NCBI GenBank assembly: GCA_963757805.1
Contig: CAVWSM010000006.1
Coordinates: 1,116,001 to 1,180,000, forward strand
DNA length: 64,000 bases
Source of the DNA: CAVWSM01 sp963757805
Lineage (GTDB): Bacteria; Actinomycetota; Actinomycetes; Jiangellales; Jiangellaceae
Direction of reading: 5' to 3'
A program made the position numbers and the translations under genes. Below are positions 54,127-63,253 of the stretch, in pieces. The notes under the pieces are model-generated. The model saw only the letters and a program-made list of their open reading frames with translations, was not told the DNA's origin and did not search any database. The number at the start of each line of letters is the position of its first letter. The stretch's first letter is position 1.

Positions 54127-56492
54127 CGGTGGCGCAAGGAGTCCTGAGCGACACCGCCGACGACGGATTCGCCCGTGACCTGCGCTTGATCCTGCCCGCC
54201 GCCGCATGCGTCGCTGGCGCGATAACGGGTCTCCTCTTGGGCCCGGCCGCCGCGAGCGCCGTGGATCGCGGCGGCGGTGGGCGGCCTTGCGCTCGGTGCT
54301 GCGGCCTGGCCGCCGGCCCGCCGCACACTTGCGGTGCTCGCGGTCTGCGTCGTCGCGGCCGCGCTATGCGCCGGGCTGCGTGCTGCCCTCCTTCGGTCCG
54401 GGCCGCTCGCCGATCTCGCGGCGCAGCGTGCTCACGTCACAGTCGAGGCCGTCATCACCAGCGACCCGTCCCTGCGCGAGAGCAACCGGTCGTGGGACGG
54501 CGGGCGCCGCCCGTACGTCGTGGTCAGTGCTCGCGTCCACAAGGTGACCGGTCGCGGCCGCACGTTCGAGATGCGGGCGCCAGTCACGGTCATCGCGGAC
54601 GAGGCCTGGGCCGGCGTCACCCCCGGGCAGCGGATCGGCACGACAGGGCGGCTCGACCGGGCACAGCCGGGGGAGCCGGTCACGGCGGTGCTGCACGCCA
54701 ACGATCCGCCGGACGAGCTCGCCGGAGCGGGCGCGCTGCAGGCGTTTGCGGAGCCGATGCGGGCTGGCCTCCGGGAGTCGGTCTCGGGCCTGCCGCCGGA
54801 TGTCGGCGGTCTGGTGCCGGCGCTGGTCGTCGGTGACGAGGTGCTGCTCCCACAGCAGGTCCGCGACGACATGCAGGAAACCGGGCTGACTCATCTCACC
54901 GCTGTCAGCGGCGCCAACGTGAGCCTGCTGCTCGCCGCGGTGCTCGGGCTTGCCCGCTGGTGTGGAGTGCGCGGCTATTGGCTTCCCGTCATCGGCGCAG
55001 TCTGTGTGCTGGCATTCGTCGTCGTGGCACGTCCGCAGCCGAGTGTGGTTCGGGCGGCCGCCATGGGCATCGTGGCACTGGGCGCTCTCAGTGCCGGTGG
55101 CCGGCACCGGGGAGCCGCCAACCTGTCGATTGCCGTGCTTGTGCTGGTGCTCGTCGACCCCTGGCTGGCTCTCTCGGCCGGGTTCGCGCTGTCCGCTCTC
55201 GCAACTGGCGGCATCCTGTTTCTGGCGCCGGGGTTGAGTGCGGCCGCCGAGCGGTGGATGCCGCGCTGGGTCGCCGTGGCCCTCGCTGTACCGCTGGGCG
55301 CCCAGCTCGCCTGCACACCGATCGTCGTCGCACTGTCCGACGAGCTAAGTCTCGTGTCGTTGCCTGCCAACCTGCTGGTCGCTCCTGCAGTTGGTCCGAC
55401 GACGGTTGCTGGGGCCGTCGCTTCCATCACTGCGCCGCTGGCGCCGTGGGTGGGGATTACGGCGGCATGGGTGGCCGGGGGCGCGGCCTGGTGGATAGTG
55501 ACGGTGGCGGAGCACGGTGCCGACCTGCCGGGTGCAGCGGTGACCCTTGCCGGCAGCCCGTTCGTGCTCGTTGCCCTCCTGCTTGGGTGCCTTGCCGGCT
55601 GCTGGCTGCTACCGGTGTTGCTCCGTCGGCGTGCTGCCACGGCAGCCGCCGGCGCTGCGCTCGTGGTTGCCATCCTGCGTCCCGGCAGCACGGGCATCCT
55701 GCCCGGGCTGTCCGCGTGGCCGCCCGACGACTGGGTGCTGGTTGCGTGCGACGTCGGTCAGGGCGATGCGCTCGCAGTTCGTGCTGGCGACGGCTCGGCT
55801 CTGGTCGTCGACGCGGGCGGCGATGCGGTGGCGGTCGGCCGCTGCCTCGACGACTTGCGCGTGCGTGAGGTGCCCAGCCTCGTGCTCACCCACTTCCACG
55901 CCGACCACGTCGACGGTCTCGCCGGTGTGCTCCAGGGACGACACGTCGGAGAGATCATCATCGGGCCGCTGCCCGACCCCGTCGCGCAGGCACATGACGT
56001 GGCCGACACCGCAGCGGCGCAGAGCATTCCCATCCGGCAGGCCCGAGCCGACGAGCAGCGCGTCACCGGCGGCATCACGTGGACGGTGCTCTGGCCACGA
56101 CGGGTCATCCACGAGGACTCGATGCCTAACAACGCGAGCATCGTGCTGATGGTCGAGGTCGCCGACTCCCGCCTGCTGCTCACTGGCGACATCGAGCCGC
56201 CGGCGCAGCGCGCCATCCTCCGCAGCGGGGTCGACCTGTCTGCCGACGTCCTGAAGGTGCCGCACCACGGGTCCGCCTATCAAGAGCCGGACTTCCTCAC
56301 GGCCACTGGCGCCCGCGTGGGGCTGGTGTCCGTAGGCGCCGACAACGACTACGGACACCCGGCGCCCGAGACGCTGGAGTCGCTCGAGGCTGCCGGCGCG
56401 CTGGTGCAGCGTACGGATCGCGCGGGCGATGTCGCCGTCGCCGGCGGTGGGCAACGGCTCTCAGTTGTGCGAAAGGGGGCCGCGCAGGCTAG
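54123..56492 (+). pseudogene. comEC: ComEC/Rec2 DNA uptake channel, apparent frameshift(s)
   Basis: GTG 54123 overlaps comEA. The first 45 codons (LILPAAACVAGAITGLLLGP) continue in another frame as AVGGLALGAAAWPPARRTLA; one extra G in GTGGATCG near 54263 would restore VIAAAVGG. The rest holds the OB-like part, the Competence membrane domain (TGLTHLTAVSGANVSLLLAA) and a metallo-beta-lactamase domain (TDFHADHVDGL-type motif read as THFHADHVDGLAG, then KVPHHGSAYQEPDF). No stop ends the frame before 57072, overlapping the opposite GntR gene and holA. A second missing base near the G-run at 56474 would stop it at 56492, the end used here. Confidence 0.8.
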
Positions 56493-56514
56493 GAGTGCTG
56501 ATCGAGCGGTGCGG

Positions 56515-56898
56515 TCAGTCGTCGACAGATCGATCGAGCTCGCCACGCACGACGTCGGCAATGGCATCGTCCGTAAGCCCGGCGTTGCGCAGCGTCGCGA
56601 CGAAGGCGCGAGCGGCCTGTCGGGCGACGACCTCTGCAGCGGCCGCACGATCGGCGACGACCGTGCCCGCTCGCCGCCTTGTCACGACGGCTCCGGCCGT
56701 CTCGAGCTCGCGATAGGCGCGGGCGACTGTCCCGGCGGCCACGCCAAGCTCGGTGGCGAGGTGTCGGATCGCGGGGAGCTGGTCGCCGGGCAGCAGCCGC
56801 CCGGCGGCGATGTGTGCCTCGAGCTGGCTGCGGATCTGCTCGTACGGTGCGACGCGCGACGATGGGTCAAGGTCGACGGGGGCAGCACGCGCGGTCAT
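56515..56898 (-). CDS. GntR family regulator (short, YtrA-like)
   Basis: A 127-residue protein: winged-helix domain VAPYEQIRSQLEAHIAAGRL, LPAIRHLATELGVAAGTVAR and AYRELETAGAVVTRRRAGTV, followed by only a short helical tail (ARAFVATLRNAGLTDDAIAD). YtrA-type regulators lack a ligand domain and often control ABC transporters; none is adjacent here. It lies antisense to any read-through of comEC and is divergent from holA. Confidence 0.88.
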   Translation of the reverse strand: MTARAAPVDLDPSSRVAPYEQIRSQLEAHIAAGRLLPGDQLPAIRHLATELGVAAGTVARAYRELETAGAVVTRRRAGTVVADRAAAAEVVARQAARAFVATLRNAGLTDDAIADVVRGELDRSVDD

Positions 56899-57016
56899 GC
56901 CCAACAGCCCCACACACATGTCAGCACGCCAGCACAATGGCACACCCCGCACTCGTCCGACCGGGGCTGCGGGGTGTGTCCAGTTCTGTCCGCACGTCAT
57001 GGCATGCTGCGCAGCG

Positions 57017-57994
57017 ATGGCTCGACGCGCCGACCACGTCCTGGCCCCGGTCACCCTGGTGATCGGGCCTGAGACTCTGCTCGCCGACCGCACGGTGCAG
57101 GCCGTCGTGGCAGCCGCTCGCCGAGCCGATGCCGAGGCCGAGGTGATCGAGGCGGCCGCAGCTGACATCTCGGCCGGGTCCTTCGCCGAGCAGGTTGGGC
57201 CGTCGCTGTTCGCAACCCGCCGTGTCTTGGTGCTGAGAGACATCCAGGATGCCGGTGATGACCTGTCCGCGGCGCTACGCGACTACGCCGCGGCTCCAGC
57301 CGACGACGTGCAGCTCGTCCTCGTTCATGGCGGGGGCATCAAGGCCAAGGCCCTCGTGGATGCGTTGCGCAAGGCGGGTGTCCAGCAGATCCAGGCCGAG
57401 CGCGTGACCCGGTTCGACGATCAGGTTGCGTTCGTGGTCGCGGAGGTGGCTGCGGCGGGGTCAGGCATCAGCGACTCGGCGGCGCGACGGCTGGTCGACT
57501 CGGTCGGCGCAGACTTGCGTGGGCTGGCCGCCGCCGCCGAGCAACTCGCGGCCGACGCTGAGGGGCCTGTCACCGATGAGGTGGTCGCTCGCTACTTCGA
57601 CGGTCGCGCTGAGGTCAAGGGGTGGACCATCGCCGACCGCGCGATGGAGGGTCGCACCAGCATTGCCGTCGAGGAGCTTCAGTGGGCGCTCGACACCGGC
57701 ACCGCGCCGGTGCTTGTTGTTGGGGCACTCGCGGCAGCCGTCCGCACGTTGGCACGGCTCGGCACGCTTGGCCGCGGGTTGCGCGACGCCGACGTGGCAC
57801 GTGAGCTCGGGGTGCCGCCGTGGAAGCTGTCGTCGCTGCGCCGCCAGCTGCACGGCTGGACTCCCGCCGGCCTGGAGCGCGCCCTCCATGCCGTCGCAAC
57901 GGCCGACCTGGCCGTCAAAGGCGGCTCCAACGATGCCCGGCTTGCGCTCACCAGGGCGCTGGTCGAGATCGGAGCGGCTCGAGAGGCGGCATGA
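57017..57994 (+). CDS. holA: DNA polymerase III subunit delta
   Basis: A 325-residue clamp-loader subunit that opens the beta clamp. N-terminal AAA+-like fold (LAPVTLVIGPETLLADRTVQ, FATRRVLVLRDIQDAG), a middle lid region (RLVDSVGADLRGLAAAAEQL) and a C-terminal helical collar (GVPPWKLSSLRRQLHGWTPA). ATG 57017 is preferred; longer starts would run into the GntR promoter region. Its place between comEC and rpsT is conserved in bacteria. Confidence 0.9.
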   Translation: MARRADHVLAPVTLVIGPETLLADRTVQAVVAAARRADAEAEVIEAAAADISAGSFAEQVGPSLFATRRVLVLRDIQDAGDDLSAALRDYAAAPADDVQLVLVHGGGIKAKALVDALRKAGVQQIQAERVTRFDDQVAFVVAEVAAAGSGISDSAARRLVDSVGADLRGLAAAAEQLAADAEGPVTDEVVARYFDGRAEVKGWTIADRAMEGRTSIAVEELQWALDTGTAPVLVVGALAAAVRTLARLGTLGRGLRDADVARELGVPPWKLSSLRRQLHGWTPAGLERALHAVATADLAVKGGSNDARLALTRALVEIGAAREAA

Positions 57995-58029
57995 CAGGCC
58001 AGCTGCGGCTTCCAGCCCCGCGACGGTAT

Positions 58030-58070
58030 GACAAGGGCGCCGCACCCGTGCTGGGTGCGGCGCCCTTGTC
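58030..58070. terminator. 18-bp bidirectional hairpin terminator
   Basis: GACAAGGGCGCCGCACCC pairs perfectly with GGGTGCGGCGCCCTTGTC around loop GTGCT, between convergent holA and rpsT. It is the strongest hairpin in the window. Confidence 0.9.
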
Positions 58071-58096
58071 AGAGCTGTGCGCCGGAGCGCTCGGCC

Positions 58097-58357
58097 TCAG
58101 AGGCCCTCGGCCTGCTTGAAGATCGCCGATTTGCGGTTGGCGGCCTGGTTCTGGTGGATGACGCCCTTGGACGCGGCCTTGTCGAGCTTGCGGCCGGCCT
58201 CGCGCGCCAGCTCGCGCGCCTTGTCGGCGTCGCCAGTGGCCGCAGCCTCGCGGAACTTGCGGATCGCCGTCTTGAGCGACGACTTGACCGCCTTGTTGCG
58301 CAGACGCGCCTTCTCGTTGGTGAGAATGCGCTTCTTCTGGGACTTGATGTTCGCCAC
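58097..58357 (-). CDS. rpsT: 30S ribosomal protein S20
   Basis: An 86-residue basic helical protein that binds 16S rRNA: ANIKSQKKRILTNEKARLRN, VKSSLKTAIRKF, LDKAASKGVIHQNQAANRKS. Length and composition are normal. It converges with holA on a strong terminator. Confidence 0.97.
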   Translation of the reverse strand: MANIKSQKKRILTNEKARLRNKAVKSSLKTAIRKFREAAATGDADKARELAREAGRKLDKAASKGVIHQNQAANRKSAIFKQAEGL

Positions 58358-58743
58358 GCGTACGCCTTTGGGTTAGTGGGCCTTCGAGTCGATGGGACAG
58401 GTCTGAGGGCGTCAGCCAGTCTCGGGACACGCGGACGGGGGAACGACCACGGCGCGGCAAAGACAGACCGTCGTGCACGCGACCTGGGCGCACACGCAGT
58501 TGAGAACCATACCAAGCCACAGGCGCCGAACCCAATCCGCCGATAGCCGGTCGAGCCGGCCGAGCCTGCGACGACCCGTGCGAGGTGGAGGCCACTTGTC
58601 GCCGTCTGGCACAATAAGCGGTTGAACCCGACGTGCCCGGCCCCTCTCAGCCTGCACGGCGTGTCCATCGAGGCGTCGACCACGGTGTCCCCACCCGCAT
58701 TCGGCGACTCACCCATGCCAATACACAGGAGACTCCACACACC
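58358..58743. other. 386-bp intergenic region between divergent rpsT and rpsP
   Basis: No convincing gene was found. The region should hold the rpsT and rpsP promoters. CACAAT at 58610-58615 is a possible -10 for rpsP, and GGAGAC lies about ten bases before the rpsP start. No clear -35, riboswitch or known RNA was recognised. Confidence 0.5.
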
Positions 58744-59262
58744 GTGGCCGTCAAGATCAAGCTCAAGCGGATGGGCAAGATCCGCACCCCGCAGTACCGC
58801 ATCGTCGTGGCCGACGCGCGCACCAAGCGCGACGGTCGTGCCATTGAGGAGATCGGGAAGTACCACCCGAAGGAGAACCCCTCGTTCATCGAGGTCAACT
58901 CCGAGCGCGCGCAGTACTGGCTGTCCGTCGGCGCCCAGCCGACCGAGCCGGTGGTTGCCATCCTCAAGGTGACCGGCGACTGGCAGAAGTTCAAGGGCAT
59001 CGAGGGCGCCGAGGGCACCCTCCAGACCGCCGCGCCGAAGGCCGACAAGCGCGCCGCCTACGACGCCGCCCTCGCCGAGGCTCACGCCGAGCCGCAGGCC
59101 GAGGCCACGACGCCGCGCAAGGCCAAGAAGGCCGCCCCGCAGCCTGAGGCCAAGGCCGAGGCGCCGGTGGCCGAGGAGGCCCCCGTGGCCGAAGATGCCC
59201 CCGTGGCCGAGGCTGCGCCGGCCGCCGAGACGGCGGAGACCCCGGCTCAAGACGAGGCCTGA
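58744..59262 (+). CDS. rpsP: 30S ribosomal protein S16 with long Ala/Glu/Pro tail
   Basis: Residues 1-80 are a standard S16 (AVKIKLKRMGKIRTPQYRIV, ADARTKRDGRAIEEIGKYHP). A C-terminal extension of about 90 residues is added, with acidic repeats based on APVAEEAPVAEDAPVAEAAP. Total 172 residues, against about 82 in E. coli; such tails are common in Actinobacteria. GTG 58744 starts the rpsP-khpA-rimM-trmD cluster. Confidence 0.97.
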   Translation: MAVKIKLKRMGKIRTPQYRIVVADARTKRDGRAIEEIGKYHPKENPSFIEVNSERAQYWLSVGAQPTEPVVAILKVTGDWQKFKGIEGAEGTLQTAAPKADKRAAYDAALAEAHAEPQAEATTPRKAKKAAPQPEAKAEAPVAEEAPVAEDAPVAEAAPAAETAETPAQDEA

Positions 59263-59267
59263 GCGCG

Positions 59268-59504
59268 ATGCTCGCCGAGGCGCTGGAGCACCTCGTCAAG
59301 GGCATCGTCGAGCACCCCGACGAGGTGACCGTGCGCAGCCGTGAGTTGCGCCGCGGCCGCGTACTCGAGGTGCGAGTGCATCCCGACGACCTGGGCAAGG
59401 TCATCGGGCGTGCTGGCCGCACGGCCACCGCGCTGCGCACTGTCGTCGGAGCTCTTGCAGGCGGCGGCGTACGCATCGACTTTGTTGACGTGCGCGAGCG
59501 TTGA
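59268..59504 (+). CDS. khpA: KH domain RNA-binding protein
   Basis: A 78-residue single KH domain: LEHLVKGIVEHPDEVTVRSR, then VHPDDLGKVIGRAGRTATAL with the GxxG-type loop IGRAGR, and IDFVDVRER at the end. KhpA-type proteins bind RNA with KhpB and are encoded between rpsP and rimM in many bacteria. It starts five bases after rpsP. Confidence 0.93.
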   Translation: MLAEALEHLVKGIVEHPDEVTVRSRELRRGRVLEVRVHPDDLGKVIGRAGRTATALRTVVGALAGGGVRIDFVDVRER

Positions 59505-59520
59505 TCATCAGCAGTTCCGG

Positions 59521-59561
59521 ACGGGCCGTGTCGACCGCACAGTGCGGTTGACGCGGCCCGT
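59521..59561 (+). terminator. 18-bp imperfect hairpin between khpA and rimM
   Basis: ACGGGCCGTGTCGACCGC pairs with GCGGTTGACGCGGCCCGT (16 of 18 positions) around a five-base loop. It could attenuate transcription or be a processing site inside the operon. Confidence 0.6.
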
Positions 59562-59598
59562 ACACATGTCCACCTCTGAAACTCGTGGAGTCCCGCCC

Positions 59599-60120
59599 GT
59601 GCAGCTGACCGTGGGCCGTGTCGGCCGCGCCCAGGGGATCCGCGGCGAGGTTGCCGTGGAGGTGCGCACCGACGACCCTGACAGCCGCTTCGCCCCGGGG
59701 CAGGTGCTTCTCACCGACCCCGCGCAGGTTGGTCCGCTCACCGTTGGGCGGGTTCGCTGGCAGGGCAACCGGCTGATCGTCCGGTTCCGCAATGTGCCCG
59801 ACCGCGGCGCGGCCGAGGCGTTGCGCGGGGTGATGCTGCTCGTCGACGTCGACGACAGCGAGCGACTTCCCGATTCCGACGAGTTCTACGACCACCAGCT
59901 CGTCGGGCTGCGTGCGGTGACCAGCGGCGGCATCGAGATCGGCGAGGTCACCGAGGTGCTGCACCTACCGGCGCATGAACTGCTGGCCGTGCGCCGCGCC
60001 GACGGCACGGAGGTGCTGGTCCCGTTCGTGTCGCAGATTGTCACCGACATCGACCTCGGTGGACGCACCGTCACCATCGACCCTCCCGACGGGCTACTGG
60101 ACGCCGAGCCGGAGGCCTGA
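59599..60120 (+). CDS. rimM: ribosome maturation factor RimM
   Basis: A 173-residue 30S assembly factor with N-terminal RimM barrel (VQLTVGRVGRAQGIRGEVAV) and C-terminal PRC barrel (YDHQLVGLRAVTSGG, HELLAVRRADGTEVLVPFV). GTG 59599, with TGGAG upstream, gives the family N-terminus; ATG 59566 would add 11 residues. It ends four bases before trmD. Confidence 0.93.
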   Translation: MQLTVGRVGRAQGIRGEVAVEVRTDDPDSRFAPGQVLLTDPAQVGPLTVGRVRWQGNRLIVRFRNVPDRGAAEALRGVMLLVDVDDSERLPDSDEFYDHQLVGLRAVTSGGIEIGEVTEVLHLPAHELLAVRRADGTEVLVPFVSQIVTDIDLGGRTVTIDPPDGLLDAEPEA

Positions 60121-60123
60121 GCC

Positions 60124-60936
60124 ATGCGCGTTGACGTCGTCACGATCTTCCCTGAATACATGGCGCCTCTTGGGCTGTCGCTTGTCGGCAAAGCTCGAGA
60201 GGCGGGTCTTGTCGACGTACGCGTGCATGACCTCCGAGCCTGGACAACGGACCGTCACCGAACCGTCGATGACACCCCGTACGGAGGCGGCGCCGGGATG
60301 GTCATGAAGCCGGGGCCGTGGGCGGCCGCGCTCACGGAGGTCACGGCCGATCCACCCGAGGGCGCCTCGCCGAGGCTGATCGTGCCGTCGCCGTCGGGTC
60401 GGCCATTCACGCAACAGATCGCGCATGAGCTCGCAGAGGATCCGTGGCTGGTTTTCGCCTGCGGTCGGTACGAGGGGATCGACGCGCGTGTCGCCGAGTG
60501 GGCCGCCGAACGCATGCCGGTCGATGAGCTCTCGCTCGGCGACTACGTCCTCAATGGCGGCGAGGTCGCCGTGCTCGCGATCGTCGAGGCGGTGGCGCGG
60601 CTGCTGCCAGGCTTCATGGGAAATCCGGAGTCAGTCGTCGAGGAGAGTCACGCGGCCGGGACTGGCGGGTTGCTCGAATATCCGGTCTACACCAAGCCGC
60701 CCAGCTGGGAGGGTCGCGAGGTTCCGGAGGTGCTGCTTTCCGGGCACCACGGCCGCGTGGCCCGCTGGCGTCGTGACCAGGCGTTGGCCCGCACCGCGGT
60801 GCGGCGGCCCGACCTCATAACCGCCCTGGACCCCGACACGCTCAACGCCAAAGACCGCAGCGTGCTCCGCGAGCTCGGTTGGCTGCCTGGTGACGACGGG
60901 CGGTTTCGCCCGGCGGGTCCGGCTGTGGCAAACTAG
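60124..60936 (+). CDS. trmD: tRNA (guanosine(37)-N1)-methyltransferase
   Basis: A 270-residue SPOUT enzyme that methylates G37 of tRNAs reading CNN codons and prevents frameshifting. It has MRVDVVTIFPEYMAPLGLSL, DDTPYGGGAGMVMKPGPW, CGRYEGIDARV, and the trefoil-knot region LGDYVLNGGEVAVLAIVEAV, followed by NPESVVEESH. The length is slightly above the usual 240-250. Confidence 0.97.
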   Translation: MRVDVVTIFPEYMAPLGLSLVGKAREAGLVDVRVHDLRAWTTDRHRTVDDTPYGGGAGMVMKPGPWAAALTEVTADPPEGASPRLIVPSPSGRPFTQQIAHELAEDPWLVFACGRYEGIDARVAEWAAERMPVDELSLGDYVLNGGEVAVLAIVEAVARLLPGFMGNPESVVEESHAAGTGGLLEYPVYTKPPSWEGREVPEVLLSGHHGRVARWRRDQALARTAVRRPDLITALDPDTLNAKDRSVLRELGWLPGDDGRFRPAGPAVAN

Positions 60937-60963
60937 ATCGCTGTTGCCCACAACCCGCGCACC

Positions 60964-61036
60964 TGCCACAGGGGGATCGTCGCGATAGCGGGCGACGTGA
61001 TGTCCATACCTCACTGCCTGTCCGTGACCTGTGGCA
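60964..61036 (+). promoter_or_regulatory. structured leader upstream of rplS
   Basis: TGCCACAGG (60964-60972) pairs with CCTGTGGCA (61028-61036) as a closing stem. Inside it, CGTCGC (60978-60983) pairs with GCGACG (60992-60997). The structure ends 22 bp before the L19 start, as expected for a ribosomal-protein leader that binds L19. A possible promoter overlaps the end of trmD (AAACTAGATC near 60928). Confidence 0.5.
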
Positions 61037-61058
61037 CGGTCGAGAAAGCGACTCCGCC

Positions 61059-61409
61059 ATGAACGCCCTGACCGCGCTCGACACCGCCAGCCTCCGCGAG
61101 GATGTGCCAGCGTTCCGCGCCGGCGACACGCTGAAGGTCCACGTCAAGGTTGTCGAGGGCACCCGCTCCCGCGTCCAGATCTTCCAGGGCGTCGTGATCC
61201 GCCGCCAGGGTGCCGGCGTTCGCGAGACTTTCACCGTTCGCAAGATCAGCTTTGGCGTCGGTGTGGAGCGCACGTTCCCGGTGCACACGCCGATCATCGA
61301 CAAGATCGAGCTCGTCACCCGCGGCGACGTGCGTCGAGCCAAGCTCTACTACCTGCGCAACCTGCGCGGCAAGGCCGCCAAGATCCGCGAGAAGCGCAAC
61401 AACGGCTGA
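61059..61409 (+). CDS. rplS: 50S ribosomal protein L19
   Basis: A 116-residue L19 at the subunit interface: DVPAFRAGDTLKVHVKVVEG, RVQIFQGVVIRRQGAGVRET, FTVRKISFGVGVERTFPVHT and KLYYLRNLRGKAAKIREKRN. Normal length. It completes the rpsP-rimM-trmD-rplS group. Confidence 0.97.
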   Translation: MNALTALDTASLREDVPAFRAGDTLKVHVKVVEGTRSRVQIFQGVVIRRQGAGVRETFTVRKISFGVGVERTFPVHTPIIDKIELVTRGDVRRAKLYYLRNLRGKAAKIREKRNNG

Positions 61410-61431
61410 CCGCCCCGGCCTCTTCATCGCG

Positions 61432-61470
61432 ACGGCACCCTGTGTCGAACCATTCGACGCGGGGTGCCGT
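61432..61470 (+). terminator. hairpin terminator after rplS
   Basis: ACGGCACCCTGTGTCGAA pairs with TTCGACGCGGGGTGCCGT (16 of 18 positions, the rest wobble or mismatch) around CCA, 22 bp after the rplS stop. Confidence 0.75.
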
Positions 61471-61562
61471 TGTGTCTGTAGGGCTGCGCCTCGCCGGGCC
61501 CACCGGTGGGCAAGGTAGCGTCAGGGCCGGTCGTCGGCGAGATCTCAGCAGGAGGAGTCCAC

Positions 61563-62291
61563 GTGGTGGAGGCGTCCGAGCGGGACGGCGAGCGACAAGA
61601 ACCTGAGTCGCCGCGCCCCGACGGCGAGCGCGAGAAGCGCAACCACGGGATGTCGCTGCTCAAGGAGACCGCCCTGGTGGTGGCGCTGGCTCTCGTCATC
61701 GCAACCCTGGTGCGTGTCTTTCTCGTGCAGGCCTTCCTGATCCCGTCGGGCTCGATGGAGAACACCCTCCAGATCAGTGACCGTGTGCTCGTGAGCAAGC
61801 TGACGACGCGATTCGGCGAGGTCGAGCGCGGCGATGTCGTGGTGTTCTCCGATCCAGACGGCTGGCTCGGCCCGCAGGTGGAGGTCGGCCGGGATGGAAT
61901 CGCCGGCACGATCCAGGATGCGCTGGAATTCGTGGGTGTCCTGCCTAACAGCGCAGAGGGACATCTCATCAAGCGCGTTATCGGCGTCGGCGGTGACCAT
62001 GTGGCCTGCTGCGACGACCAGGCTCGGGTGACCGTAAACGGCTATCCGCTCGACGAGTCCTCGTACCTTTTCCCAGGCGATGTCCCGTCGACCTCTCCGT
62101 TCGAACAGACCGTGCCCGAGGGTCAGCTGTGGGTGATGGGTGACCACCGCTCCGACTCGGGCGACTCGCGGGCCAATGGCTTTGTGCCCGAGCGGCTGGT
62201 CACCGGCCGCGCCTTCGCCGTCGTCTGGCCGCTCTCCCGGTGGTCCGGGCTCGGCCGACCGGAGACCTTCGAGGGTGTTCCCGACCCGTGA
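61563..62291 (+). CDS. lepB: signal peptidase I
   Basis: A 242-residue S26 peptidase that removes signal peptides at the outer membrane face. A charged N-terminal tail precedes one transmembrane helix (ETALVVALALVIATLVRVFL); the catalytic Ser is in IPSGSMENTLQ and Lys in LIKRVIGVGGDHV, then GDHRSDSGDSR. GTG 61563 is chosen because AGGAGGAG lies six to eight bases upstream; GTG 61566 is adjacent. Confidence 0.94.
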   Translation: MVEASERDGERQEPESPRPDGEREKRNHGMSLLKETALVVALALVIATLVRVFLVQAFLIPSGSMENTLQISDRVLVSKLTTRFGEVERGDVVVFSDPDGWLGPQVEVGRDGIAGTIQDALEFVGVLPNSAEGHLIKRVIGVGGDHVACCDDQARVTVNGYPLDESSYLFPGDVPSTSPFEQTVPEGQLWVMGDHRSDSGDSRANGFVPERLVTGRAFAVVWPLSRWSGLGRPETFEGVPDP

Positions 62292-62335
62292 CGGGCCTCC
62301 GCGTGGCGCCCTGTCGTCCGTACGCATGTCGTCGC

Positions 62336-62341
62336 TAGGCT
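62336..62341 (+). promoter_or_regulatory. -10 element of rnhB
   Basis: TAGGCT ends eight bases before ATG 62350, a near-leaderless layout that supports this start. Confidence 0.4.
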
Positions 62342-62349
62342 CGGCCACG

Positions 62350-63198
62350 ATGGGGCAGAAGACATTGCGGACACGCTCGTCCACCGTCGTCGGCGCACCG
62401 GGAAAGCCGCCCAGCCTAAGGTTCGAGAAGGCACTGCTGCGCCAGGGGCACACGCTCGTCGCCGCATGCGACGAGGTTGGCCGCGGCGCGCTCGGTGGGC
62501 CCGCCACGGTCGGCGTTGTGCTGGTCGACGTCAGCGTGCAACGCCTGCTGTCCGGGCTGCGTGACAGCAAGCTGCTCCTGCCCGAGGCACGCGAGCGGCT
62601 TGCCCCACGGATCCGCCGCTGGGCCGTCGCCGCCTCCGTGGGCCACGCCGGCGCCGCGGAGGTCGACGCGATGGGCATCCTGCCGGCGCTGCGACTTGCC
62701 GGCCGCCGAGCCCTGGGCGCGCTTCCCGCTCGCCCCGACGTGATCATCCTCGACGGCAACCACGACTACCTCACGCCGCCGGCGCAGCGAGGCTTGTTCG
62801 ACCTCGAGCCCGTACTCGATGACGAGGACGTCCCACCCGTCGTGACCAAGATCAAAGCCGATCTGACCTGCGCCTCGGTCGCCGCAGCAAGCGTCCTCGC
62901 CAAGACTGAGCGTGACCGACTCATGGTCCGGCTTGCGGACATATATCCCGGTTTTGGCTGGGAGATCAACAAGGGGTACGCAACGCCCGAGCACATGGCG
63001 GCAATCCGCCGGCTCGGACCGTGCGAGCAGCACCGCCGGACATGGCGACTGCCGCTGCGTGAGCTGGTCGCACTTGAAGAAGCGGCGGCGGCTGTCCTTG
63101 GCGGGCACGCTTTCGACCCAGAGGAGGCGGGCATGGCGAGCCTCGAGGCGCTCCTGGGTGACAATGGACCCGTCGAGGCCGAGCGTCAGCCGGCCTGA
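62350..63198 (+). CDS. rnhB: ribonuclease HII
   Basis: A 282-residue enzyme that removes RNA from RNA/DNA hybrids and misincorporated ribonucleotides. Catalytic acids are in VAACDEVGRGALGGPATVGV (Asp-Glu) and VIILDGNHDYL; DSKLLLPEARERL and KADLTCASVAAASVLAKTER follow. The C-terminal 60 residues (ELVALEEAAAAVLGGHAFDP) exceed the usual length, as in other actinobacteria. Confidence 0.93.
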   Translation: MGQKTLRTRSSTVVGAPGKPPSLRFEKALLRQGHTLVAACDEVGRGALGGPATVGVVLVDVSVQRLLSGLRDSKLLLPEARERLAPRIRRWAVAASVGHAGAAEVDAMGILPALRLAGRRALGALPARPDVIILDGNHDYLTPPAQRGLFDLEPVLDDEDVPPVVTKIKADLTCASVAAASVLAKTERDRLMVRLADIYPGFGWEINKGYATPEHMAAIRRLGPCEQHRRTWRLPLRELVALEEAAAAVLGGHAFDPEEAGMASLEALLGDNGPVEAERQPA

Positions 63199-63253
63199 CC
63201 CGGCGGCGTCAGGCGTCGTCGTCGGGGGGCACGTCGAGAAGGGCAGGTCGGGC

